Part shown: piece after piece, positions 16,024 to 23,318 of the stretch
How the letters are laid out: every line of letters starts with the position of its first letter
Numbering within the stretch: position 1 is the first letter of the stretch
Assembly: GCA_023391905.1 (NCBI GenBank)
Contig: JAEWAD010000346.1
Location: forward strand, 1-35,482
From: Pseudomonadota bacterium
GTDB lineage: Bacteria; Pseudomonadota; Alphaproteobacteria; Rhizobiales; Kaistiaceae
Length of the DNA: 35,482 nt
Direction of reading: 5' to 3'
Program-made: the position numbers and the translations under genes
The notes under the pieces: model-generated
Seen by the model: only the letters and a program-made list of their open reading frames with translations
Told to the model about the DNA's origin: nothing
Database searches by the model: none

Positions 16024-17429
16024 TGGCGAAGATCCTCTTTCCGCAGTCCACATCGCCGGGCGTCGACAGCCAGGAGAGCGGAGGCCGGCTGGTCAACGCA
16101 TACTCCGAGCCTTTGGGGCAGGGCGCAGGCAATAGCTTCGTCATCCGTCGCGGGCCTGGCCTGCTGCAGTTCGCTGGATCGGGCGAAAGCGGCATCAGGG
16201 GGCTGATGTTCGGCGACCCCTACGTCTACGCAGCGTTTTCCAACAGGTTGATGCGCTTTGACAGCGAAGGTGTTGCAACGACGGTCGGCACCCTCAACGG
16301 CTCCGATTGGGTCTGCTTCGCGCAGAACAACCGCACGCCGACTCCTGACCGTGTCGTGGTGACCGAGGACAGCGTCTACGTCGTCACGGAGACGAGCGTC
16401 ATAGAGTTGGTGGACGGCGACCTGCCGCAGCCGGGTTCGGTGACCTTCCTGGATGGCTATTTCTTCTTCACCATCGCGGATGGCCGGTGCTTCGCGTCGG
16501 GCATCAACGACACGACGGTCAACGGCAACGACTACACCCGAGCCGAGGCGAAGACCGGGGGATTGATCCGGGGCGTTGCGTTTGGGCGCGAGCTGTATCT
16601 CTGCGGCCCTAACTGCATTGAGGTATGGGCCAACACTGGCAACGCGACAGGCTTTCCGCTCTCGCGCGCCGCGGTCATCTCTCGTGGCTTGGCCGGGCGT
16701 AAGGCTATCGCCGGCTTCGAGGACGGCTTCTCGGCCGCGCTGTTGTGGGTGTCGGATGACAACGCCGTCCACCAGCTTTCCGGCTACTCCACGGTCAAGG
16801 TGTCGACGCCGGAGCTTGATCGCCTGATCGAGGGCACGGCGAACAAGGACCAGCTAGAGGCCAGCGTTTTCGTCGTCGCGGGGCATCCGTGCTGGCGCAT
16901 CACAGGGCCAAATTTCACGTGGGTCTACGACCTCATCACGAAGTGTTGGCACGAACGCGCCTCCTACCTGTCGCCGATCTGGCGCATTGGCGGCAACAGC
17001 ATTCGCGCCTTCGGCAAGTGGCTCACCGGCGATCGGCTGTCCGGCAACATCCTGGAAATCACCGAGGCCGTCTATCGCGAGGCCGGACAGCCCTTGGTCT
17101 GGCAAGTCGAGTCCTTCGCGATGGGCGACTTCCCGGCTCGTTTCAAGGTGCCTCGGGCCGAGTTCAACTTCGTCCGCGGCACCGGTATCGCGAACGGCGA
17201 AGACCCGATCGAGCGCCAGCCGCAGGTCGCGATTTCGTGGACGGATGACGGTGGCGACACCTACACGACGCCGCTTCTCCGTGAGCTTGGCGCGCAGCAG
17301 ATCCAGAAGTATCCGGTCGCGGTGAATGGCTGCGGCACGACGAACACCATTGGCCGGCGCTGGCGCCTGGCGGTGGCCGACCCGGTCTATGTGGGCCTGA
17401 TCAGCGCCGATATGAGTGTGGTCCAGTGA
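16023..17429 (+). CDS. packaged-DNA stabilisation protein, P22 gp10-like
   Basis: This 468-aa protein (P22 gp10: 472 aa) has the conserved opening of PF11134: PGVDSQESGGRLVNAYSEPL at about 12-31 and VIRRGPGLLQF at about 40-50. WVCFAQNNRTPTPDRVVV follows near 98, and further along are the repeated beta-propeller-like strands. It plugs the portal after packaging and forms part of the tail hub. Its end overlaps the next gene by 4 bp. Confidence 0.88.
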   Translation: MAKILFPQSTSPGVDSQESGGRLVNAYSEPLGQGAGNSFVIRRGPGLLQFAGSGESGIRGLMFGDPYVYAAFSNRLMRFDSEGVATTVGTLNGSDWVCFAQNNRTPTPDRVVVTEDSVYVVTETSVIELVDGDLPQPGSVTFLDGYFFFTIADGRCFASGINDTTVNGNDYTRAEAKTGGLIRGVAFGRELYLCGPNCIEVWANTGNATGFPLSRAAVISRGLAGRKAIAGFEDGFSAALLWVSDDNAVHQLSGYSTVKVSTPELDRLIEGTANKDQLEASVFVVAGHPCWRITGPNFTWVYDLITKCWHERASYLSPIWRIGGNSIRAFGKWLTGDRLSGNILEITEAVYREAGQPLVWQVESFAMGDFPARFKVPRAEFNFVRGTGIANGEDPIERQPQVAISWTDDGGDTYTTPLLRELGAQQIQKYPVAVNGCGTTNTIGRRWRLAVADPVYVGLISADMSVVQ

Positions 17430-17662
17430 GCCGGTCCTGGCCGACGCTGCCGCCACTGCCGAACCCGTTGACGCCGGTACTGGACGCTGCCTCCGGCACG
17501 CTGTCGCGGGATTGGTATCTGTACTGGACGGCTGCCGACAAGATCCTGCGCGGCACGACGAGCCTCGCCCTCAACGACATTGCGGACATCGACGCAGCAT
17601 CGCCTTCGGACGGCGACGTGCTGACGTTCGTTGCCGCCGACAGCAAGTGGAAAGGCGTCTGA
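17426..17662 (+). CDS. hypothetical small virion-associated protein
   Basis: This 78-aa protein starts at a GTG overlapping the gp10-like stop (GTGA). The C-terminus SPSDGDVLTFVAADSKWKGV is the small motif found at the ends of many fibre or baseplate proteins, (D)GDVLxF...KW. The first half contains SRDWYLYWTAADKIL. It could be a tail-machine component. It is placed between the gp10-like gene and the ejection-protein genes. Confidence 0.65.
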   Translation: MSRSWPTLPPLPNPLTPVLDAASGTLSRDWYLYWTAADKILRGTTSLALNDIADIDAASPSDGDVLTFVAADSKWKGV

Positions 17663-17663
17663 C

Positions 17664-18335
17664 ATGGGCCTCCTTGATTTGTTCTCCGACAAGAACGAGG
17701 AAGAAGCCGCCAAGGCTCTCAAGAAGGGCTACGAGACAGCGAAGACCGACGCCTACGGCCAGATCGATGCGGGCCTTGCGGGCGCCAATGCGGACTACGC
17801 TTCCGCCCTCGGGCTCTATGGCGGCCTGTCGGACACCTACAATCGCGGCTCGACGATGTACGCCAATGCCCTCGGCCTGAACGGGGCGGACGGCAACGCG
17901 GCGGCAGTGGGCGCCTATCAAGCCGGTCCTGGCTATCAGTGGGCAACAGACCAGGCCATCCAAGGGCTGGAGAGACGTGCTGCAGCCCAGGGGCGCCTTG
18001 GTTCAGGGCAGACTGGCCTGGACACGCTGTCTGCCGTCTACGGCCTCGCCAATCAGGATTACGGCTCGTGGCTTGATCGCCTCAGCGGGTACGACAGCAA
18101 GGCGCTCGGCGCTGCTGACAGCCAGGCGGGCATCTACGGCGCAAAGGCCGGCATGGGCTACGACGCCGGCACGACGAAGGCCGGTTACGGCTGGAACGCT
18201 GCCACGGGCGCTGCTGGGGCGCAGGCTGACTTCCTGAAGGGCAAGGACCAGACCGGCGCGAACATCATCGGCGCGGCGTTGGGCGCGGGTAAGTCGCTGC
18301 TCGGCGGATTTGGCGGAACGGGAGGCATGTACTGA
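17664..18335 (+). CDS. putative DNA-ejection protein (P22 gp7-type position)
   Basis: The ATG at 17664 follows the previous stop directly (223 aa). Residues 60-130 contain NALGLNGADGNAAAVGAYQA and RRAAAQGRLGSGQTGLDTLS, phrases shared by phage virion proteins annotated as DNA transfer/ejection proteins in P22-like and rhizobial phages. The first 50 residues form an amphipathic helix with many Ala, Lys and Glu. The C-terminus is rich in Gly and Ala. Such proteins leave the head with the DNA and make a path through the cell envelope. Assignment is by pattern and position. Confidence 0.75.
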   Translation: MGLLDLFSDKNEEEAAKALKKGYETAKTDAYGQIDAGLAGANADYASALGLYGGLSDTYNRGSTMYANALGLNGADGNAAAVGAYQAGPGYQWATDQAIQGLERRAAAQGRLGSGQTGLDTLSAVYGLANQDYGSWLDRLSGYDSKALGAADSQAGIYGAKAGMGYDAGTTKAGYGWNAATGAAGAQADFLKGKDQTGANIIGAALGAGKSLLGGFGGTGGMY

Positions 18336-19258
18336 TGGCCGACTATTCCCGCCAACTCTTCGACATGTTCGGCTCGTTCGGCGACACCGCGCGCGACAAC
18401 CGCCTCGAAGCGCGCCGGAACATGGAAGACGACCGCAATTATGCTCACACGCTCGAGCGGTTCCAGTTTGCGAAGGACACGGATCAACGCGATTTCAACT
18501 ACCGCGGCGAGCGCGATCGGATCGGCGATAGCCAGTGGGAACGCGGGTTCGGCCTCCAGGAGCGTGAGTTCGGGGCGAACAACGCCTACCGCAACCGCTC
18601 GCTTGCTCTTCAGGAGCGCGCTGCGAACCGCCGAGACATTCAACCGCTCGTGAACTCCAAGGCTGGCATCTACGACCCGAACACGAGGGAGTGGATCCAG
18701 CCGCCAGCTGCCTCCGGTCCTAATGGCTCAGTCAGCCTCGACAACGAGAGTTTCGACAATATCTCGGGAGTTCGAAAAGAGGTTCAGGCTCTGCCGTCCT
18801 ACAAGAACTTTGCCCAGGCATTGCCGATCTATCGGTCTATGATTGAGACAGCCGGCCGCGACAGCAAGGCCTCCGACCTCAACCTCGTTTACGGCCTCGG
18901 CAAGATCATGGACCCGACTTCCGTCGTCCGTGAGGGCGAAATGGTCATGGTCAACAAGACCTCGTCCCTACCAGACTGGCTCCGCGGCGCGATCAACCAG
19001 TTGAATGGCGGCGCCACTCTGAGCCCTGCCACCCGGAACGCGCTGCTCCAAGAAGCGCAGGGGCGCATCCAGGGCTACAAGACTGCCTTTGACCAAGATG
19101 CCAGTCAGTACCAAGGCATCGCGCAGCGATACAACATCAACCAGGACGATATCATCCCGAACTTTGGTGACGTTCCGAAATGGGCCGGCATGCCGGGTCA
19201 GCAGGGCGGCGACTGGAACGATGTCGGCGGCGGCATAAAGATGCGGCAGGTGAAGTGA
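18335..19258 (+). CDS. putative internal virion/ejection protein
   Basis: This 307-aa protein overlaps both neighbours by 1 bp. The N-terminal 110 residues form a highly charged helix (RRNMEDDRNYAHTLERFQFA), probably a coiled coil. The C-terminal domain reads LVYGLGKIMDPTSVVREGEM near 187-206 and SLPDWLRGAINQLNGGATL, which recurs in phage ejection proteins (gp20/gp16 group). It lies in the second of three ejection-gene positions. It would be packed in the head and injected. The exact P22 equivalent cannot be fixed. Confidence 0.75.
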   Translation: MADYSRQLFDMFGSFGDTARDNRLEARRNMEDDRNYAHTLERFQFAKDTDQRDFNYRGERDRIGDSQWERGFGLQEREFGANNAYRNRSLALQERAANRRDIQPLVNSKAGIYDPNTREWIQPPAASGPNGSVSLDNESFDNISGVRKEVQALPSYKNFAQALPIYRSMIETAGRDSKASDLNLVYGLGKIMDPTSVVREGEMVMVNKTSSLPDWLRGAINQLNGGATLSPATRNALLQEAQGRIQGYKTAFDQDASQYQGIAQRYNINQDDIIPNFGDVPKWAGMPGQQGGDWNDVGGGIKMRQVK

Positions 19259-21177
19259 TGGGCGTCTTCGAATTCCAGACCGAGGACGGCCGGGCTTTCG
19301 AGGTCGAGGCTCCGGACGCCCAGACTGCCATCGACGCCTTTCGCAAGAACGTCCCGCAGGCACAGGCCAAGCCGAGCACGGCCGAATCCGCCATTCGCGG
19401 CATGGGTGATATGGCGTATCTCGGTTTCGGTGACGAGGCGACCGCCGGCATCAAGACCGGCTTCGGCCTGCTAGGGGACTACGGTGCCGAGCTTCAGGCG
19501 CAGCGCCAGGCGAAGGCGGCGGCCGAGGAAGCACACCCCTACGCGTTCATGGCGGGGCAGGTGGCCGGCGCAATTCCAGCTTCCGTGCTCCCGATTGGCG
19601 CGGCTGCGCGAGGCACCAGCCTGCTAGGGCAGGCCGCGCGTGGCGCTGTCGGCGGTGCGATGCAGGGTGGAGCCTATGGCTTCGGCTCTGGCGAGGGTGG
19701 CGTTGAGGGCCGCCTTGACGAAGGGATGAAGGGGGCCGGCATCGGCCTTGTCGCGGGCGCTGCCGCCCCGGCTGTTGGCCGCTTGGCTGGCGCTGGCATC
19801 AGCAAGGCCATGGGGCGTGGCGGTGACAAGGCCACGCAGCAGGTGGCCCGCGCGCTAGAGGCCGATGGTGTCTCGCCGCAGGCCATGGCGAACATGGCGC
19901 CGGATGAGATGATTGCGGATCTCGGTCCGAACCTTCAACAGATGGCGTCGGTGCAGGCCGCAACGCCAGGACCCGGCCGGCAGGTCGTGCGGGAGGCGAT
20001 GACGGCTCGGCAGGCAGGTGCCGGTCAGCGCACGCAGGATGCAGTTGATCAGGCGCTGGGCCCGCGCACCAATATCGTCCAGTCGGCAGACCAGATCTCG
20101 GCCGACCGTGCAGCCGCCGCGGCGCCGCTCTACCAGCAGGCATACGCCACGCCGATCCAAGTCACGCAACCGATACTCGACATTCTCGATACGCCGACCG
20201 GGCGTGCCGCGTTCGCGAAGGCGAAGCGCCTGGCGGCCGACGAGCGCGCACCGATCGACCCGGCGAACCTCGACACGCGGGCGCTGGACTATCTCAAGCG
20301 TGGGCTCGATGACGTTGCGGGCGCCCTCGCGAAGGGCGGCCGACGCGAGCAGCTTCGCGCGGTCAATGACATGCGGACGACGCTGCTCGGCGAGATGGAC
20401 CAGATGAACCCGGCCTATGCGCAGGCGCGTGCCGCCTATGCAGGTCCATCGGGCGTTCTCGACGCCATGGACGCCGGCAAGAGCGTGTTCCAGCGCTCCC
20501 TGAGCCCCGACGAGCTGCGCAAGGAGATTGCCGCGCTCGGTCAGGCGGAGCGCTCAGCCTTCCAGGAGGGCGCCCGCTCCCAGATAGAGGAGATCATGGC
20601 GACGGCCCGCAACGATGCCGGCGCGGCTATCCGCGAACTGGCCGAGAAGGGCTGGAACAGAGAGAAGCTTCGGATCATCGTCGGGAGCAAGGCCGAGGAC
20701 CTGATCGGCGCGCTTGAGAAGGAAAAGCGCTACGCCGGGACGGCAAACCGGACGCTCAACAATTCCGAAACCGCGCCTCGCGTGGCCGGCATGGCCGATA
20801 TGGCCCGGCAGGCGGGCGGCTTCCGCGAGGCATATAAGAACGCCGGCCTGATGGGCGTTTTGCGCGCTGGCGGCGTGAAGGCGGTGGAAAGCCTGCTGAA
20901 AGGCGCCGACGACGAGCAGATGCGAGCGATCGGGGAGCAGATTGCTCGCCAGTTGACCGCGACGGGCTCGAACCGCACAGCCGTTCTCGCTGCGCTCCAG
21001 CGCGTTCAGCGTTCCAATACCAAGAACAAGGCGGTCGCAGACAAGGCCGGCTATCTCCTGTCGCTGACGGCCAATGCTGGCGGCCAGACGGCCGGTCAGC
21101 AGGTCGCCCCGCGTGCGCCGCTACAAGTCGACGTCACCCGACCGGCCAATTTTGCCGATGTGCTTAAGTCTCGGTGA
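19258..21177 (+). CDS. large ejection/injection protein (P22 gp16 position)
   Basis: This 639-aa protein starts in the overlap TGATG at 19258. It opens with a beta-strand-rich cap (MGVFEFQTEDGRAFEVEAPD), a peptide common to large internal virion proteins that carry this short N-terminal domain. A Gly/Ala-rich region follows (about 105-190) that could associate with membrane, then a long helical body with DRAAAAAPLYQQAYATPI and REQLRAVNDMRTTLLGEMDQ. It is the last and largest of the three ejection-type genes, the place of P22 gp16. Its 3' end overlaps a leftward ORF by 57 bp. Confidence 0.75.
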   Translation: MGVFEFQTEDGRAFEVEAPDAQTAIDAFRKNVPQAQAKPSTAESAIRGMGDMAYLGFGDEATAGIKTGFGLLGDYGAELQAQRQAKAAAEEAHPYAFMAGQVAGAIPASVLPIGAAARGTSLLGQAARGAVGGAMQGGAYGFGSGEGGVEGRLDEGMKGAGIGLVAGAAAPAVGRLAGAGISKAMGRGGDKATQQVARALEADGVSPQAMANMAPDEMIADLGPNLQQMASVQAATPGPGRQVVREAMTARQAGAGQRTQDAVDQALGPRTNIVQSADQISADRAAAAAPLYQQAYATPIQVTQPILDILDTPTGRAAFAKAKRLAADERAPIDPANLDTRALDYLKRGLDDVAGALAKGGRREQLRAVNDMRTTLLGEMDQMNPAYAQARAAYAGPSGVLDAMDAGKSVFQRSLSPDELRKEIAALGQAERSAFQEGARSQIEEIMATARNDAGAAIRELAEKGWNREKLRIIVGSKAEDLIGALEKEKRYAGTANRTLNNSETAPRVAGMADMARQAGGFREAYKNAGLMGVLRAGGVKAVESLLKGADDEQMRAIGEQIARQLTATGSNRTAVLAALQRVQRSNTKNKAVADKAGYLLSLTANAGGQTAGQQVAPRAPLQVDVTRPANFADVLKSR

Positions 21178-21360
21178 GCCGTAGCGCTCGCAGAGCAGCC
21201 AGCCCACAGCGAGACCAAACCCCAATCCGGCCAGGCCGTAGACGGCCTTGATTGGCAACCGATCTACACCCCAGTTCAACACCCACACAATGCCGATCAT
21301 CACGACAGCCGTCGTGAGCGTGGCGAGGACTTTCCCTAGCGGAGAAAGGTGATCGAACAT
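21121..21360 (-). CDS. small two-pass membrane protein, candidate superinfection-exclusion gene
   Basis: This leftward 79-aa ORF has two clear membrane segments, about 8-30 (VLATLTTAVVMIGIVWVL) and 38-58 (AVYGLAGLGFGLAVGWLL), and a basic soluble tail. It lies between the gp16-type gene and the tail genes, where P22 carries sieA in the immI region; sequence similarity is not claimed. Its ATG overlaps, in opposite direction, the ATG of a rightward ORF (CATG at 21358-21361). The ribosome site is weak (GGGG). It could also be a chance open frame, but its hydrophobic pattern is hard to get by chance. Confidence 0.5.
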   Translation of the reverse strand: MFDHLSPLGKVLATLTTAVVMIGIVWVLNWGVDRLPIKAVYGLAGLGFGLAVGWLLCERYGSPRLKHIGKIGRSGDVDL

Positions 21361-21553
21361 GAGCCCCGACGAGATGATCCGGTTTGAGTGCCTTAAGCTT
21401 GTGCTGGCGGCCTACGTCCTGCCAGAGGAAGCGGTGGCCGCCGCGCAGAAACTATATGACTTTATGATCCACGGCGCCACGCCAGCGTTAGATAGCCATC
21501 TGGCTGCGGCGAACATCGCCAATCTTCACCGCGGCAACGACACGGTGCATTGA
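21359..21553 (+). CDS. hypothetical small protein in the post-ejection island
   Basis: This 64-aa protein is preceded by GGAGAAAGG (21341-21349), about 9 nt before the ATG. The helical content is plain in IRFECLKLVLAAYVLPEEAV and AAAQKLYDFMIHG. It is not recognised. It is divergent from the membrane-protein ORF, and the two start codons overlap by two bases, so the two genes probably are not both strongly expressed at once. Confidence 0.5.
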   Translation: MSPDEMIRFECLKLVLAAYVLPEEAVAAAQKLYDFMIHGATPALDSHLAAANIANLHRGNDTVH

Positions 21554-21561
21554 GGTGGCTG

Positions 21562-21834
21562 TTACGGCGCGCCGGGAGTTGGGGCTGGGTCCACTCGGAT
21601 TCCGACAATCATGTCGGTGTACCGAGCTCTTGCATTCTCTAGAAGCGCGTCTTTCCGCTCTGGCGGGGCAGACGAGTAGTTCGTTGCAGCCAGATTCTGA
21701 AGACCAGTCTCGAGCAGGCCAGCTAGAAATGCACGAGGGTCCGGCTTTTCCAGCGCGATAATACGTAGGGTCTGCATCGTCAGCATGTTCAGCGCGGCGA
21801 ATTCAGCCAGGACATTGTCCAGCACTTCTTCCAT
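21562..21834 (-). CDS. leftward small phage protein
   Basis: This 90-aa protein has an excellent ribosome site on the minus strand (GGAGGG about 5 nt before the ATG). Residues 5-45 (DNVLAEFAALNMLTMQTLRI onward) and LLETGLQNLAATNYSSAPPE are predicted helices. It is not recognised by family. It is oriented against the late operon and lies upstream (in its own direction) of the membrane-protein gene, so the two might be transcribed together from a promoter inside 21835-21870. Being a monocistronic-like unit between late genes, it has the look of a moron. Confidence 0.6.
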   Translation of the reverse strand: MEEVLDNVLAEFAALNMLTMQTLRIIALEKPDPRAFLAGLLETGLQNLAATNYSSAPPERKDALLENARARYTDMIVGIRVDPAPTPGAP

Positions 21835-21874
21835 CTAGCCCTCCCCAGGTTGCGCAAGAGCATGACGCAACGTC

Positions 21875-21943
21875 CGGCCTAAGTCGATAGGCCGCTCTCA
21901 CCCTTCCGCAAAGTCATCAGGCCGTCCTTCTGGGCGGCCTTTT
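21875..21943 (+). terminator. double hairpin with intrinsic terminator before tail genes
   Basis: The first stem is CGGCCT (21875-21880) with AGGCCG (21889-21894). The second is GGCCGTCC (21920-21927) with GGGCGGCC (21932-21939) over a 4-nt loop, followed by TTTTCTATTT. The second is a strong rightward terminator. The first AGGCCG arm could instead pair with the last CGGCCT, so two alternative folds exist. The pair insulates the small-gene island from the tail genes, or controls readthrough into them. Confidence 0.7.
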
Positions 21944-21960
21944 CTATTTGAGGTGCCTGC

Positions 21961-22965
21961 ATGGCCGGTCTCTGGAACTTGTCGCTCACGCAGCGGATCG
22001 ACATGAACGGCAAGCCCTACCCAGGCGCGAGGGCGTTCTTCTACGAGGCCGAGACGACAACGCCTCTCATCACCTACCAGAACTACGACCTGTCGGTGAC
22101 GCATCCTAACCCGGTCACGGCAGACGGGTACGGCATGTTCCCGGCGGTCTATCTGGACGAAGCGGCCGAGTTCTACCGCGTCCGAGTGACGACGGCGGGC
22201 GGCGTGATTCTGTTCGATCAGACGACGCTTCCGATCATTGGCCCATCCGGTGGCGGCGGAGGTGGCGGGGGCGGCGGCACGCCGGTGGACCCCAATGCTC
22301 TCTGGCAGACGGGCGACATCAAGGCTCGCTATGCGACGGGCGTGCATCCTGGTTGGGAGCGCTGCAACGGGCGCACCATCGGCGACGCGACGTCCGGCGC
22401 CACCGGCCGCGCCAACGCGGACACGCAAGCACTATTCGAGTTCCTGTGGGGCGCCGTCCCGAACACGATCCTGGCAGTCAATGGCGGGCGTGGCGCGTCG
22501 GCTGCGGCTGACTACGCGGCGCACAAGACAATCCAGCTGCCTGACTTCCGCGGCCGTGCGGTGTTCGGCCTCGACGACATGGGCACGAGCGCGGCGGGTC
22601 GGCTTCTCTCGGCCCTCGTCGTAACCGGCTCGCCGACGCAGCTCGGATCGTCCGGCGGTGACGATCAGCACGTACTGGTGACGAACGAAATCCCGGTGAT
22701 CACCCCGGCCGGCACGATCAGCGCCATCCCGCCGCACACGCACGGCATCTCGGGCAATGGCGGCCCGCTGTCGCGAGGCTCGGCAGAGGGCGGAAGCCGC
22801 GACACGCAGCTCATGCAGCCGTCCGGCTCGAACCAGTCTCCGGTGATCAACACCGGCTCGGCTGGCGGCGTAACGCCGACCTTCTCGGGCACGTCCTTCG
22901 GCGGCGGCGCGGCGCACAACAACATGCCGCCCTTCGGCCTGACCTCCGTTTACATCAAGCTCTAG
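21961..22965 (+). CDS. tail fibre protein with phage tail-collar domain
   Basis: This 334-aa protein has an N-terminal anchor-type domain (1-95: NLSLTQRIDMNGKPYPGARA, then ADGYGMFPAVYLDEAA), a run of ten glycines acting as a flexible linker (about 98-107) and a collar domain. In the collar are PGWERCNGRTIGDATSGATG near 126, QLPDFRGRAVFGLDDMG near 185, the IPPHTHGISGNGG motif near 255 and the final HNNMPPFGLTSVYIKL. Collar domains bind metal and end fibres that touch the host. GAGGT upstream (21950) is the likely ribosome site. It is the first gene of the adsorption module. Confidence 0.88.
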   Translation: MAGLWNLSLTQRIDMNGKPYPGARAFFYEAETTTPLITYQNYDLSVTHPNPVTADGYGMFPAVYLDEAAEFYRVRVTTAGGVILFDQTTLPIIGPSGGGGGGGGGGTPVDPNALWQTGDIKARYATGVHPGWERCNGRTIGDATSGATGRANADTQALFEFLWGAVPNTILAVNGGRGASAAADYAAHKTIQLPDFRGRAVFGLDDMGTSAAGRLLSALVVTGSPTQLGSSGGDDQHVLVTNEIPVITPAGTISAIPPHTHGISGNGGPLSRGSAEGGSRDTQLMQPSGSNQSPVINTGSAGGVTPTFSGTSFGGGAAHNNMPPFGLTSVYIKL

Positions 22966-22976
22966 GAGGCGCGCAG

Positions 22977-23318
22977 ATGCTTCTCGCCACTCTCCCGCCG
23001 CAGTCCAATCGCGCCGACTGGATCGAGGCCATCGAGTTCACGGACGATGACGATGGCGACCTGATCGACCTGACGGGCTGCTCGATCATCATCACGGTCA
23101 AGGACGAAGACGGCTGCCAGGTGTTGAACGCCTCGACCGATGACGGCTCGGTGGTCATCGTCTCAACCGGCATCGCCGAATTCACCTTCTCCCGCGCGAA
23201 CATGACCAACCTCAGGGCCGACACGTACGAGGTCGGCGGCACGCTCTCTCGCGATGGCGAGACGATGCAGTTCCTTATCGGCCAGATCCCGGTTGTTGAC
23301 GGGGTGGTGAACAGATGA
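22977..23318 (+). CDS. hypothetical tail/fibre accessory protein
   Basis: This 113-aa protein starts 11 bp after the collar gene with GGAGG upstream. It is beta-rich with ADWIEAIEFTDDDDGDLIDL near 13-32 and DTYEVGGTLSRDGETMQFLI near 82-101, the pattern of small immunoglobulin-like baseplate or fibre adaptor domains (BppU/LtfC type). It overlaps the long-fibre gene by 4 bp, so it probably is a connector or chaperone of that fibre. Confidence 0.7.
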   Translation: MLLATLPPQSNRADWIEAIEFTDDDDGDLIDLTGCSIIITVKDEDGCQVLNASTDDGSVVIVSTGIAEFTFSRANMTNLRADTYEVGGTLSRDGETMQFLIGQIPVVDGVVNR

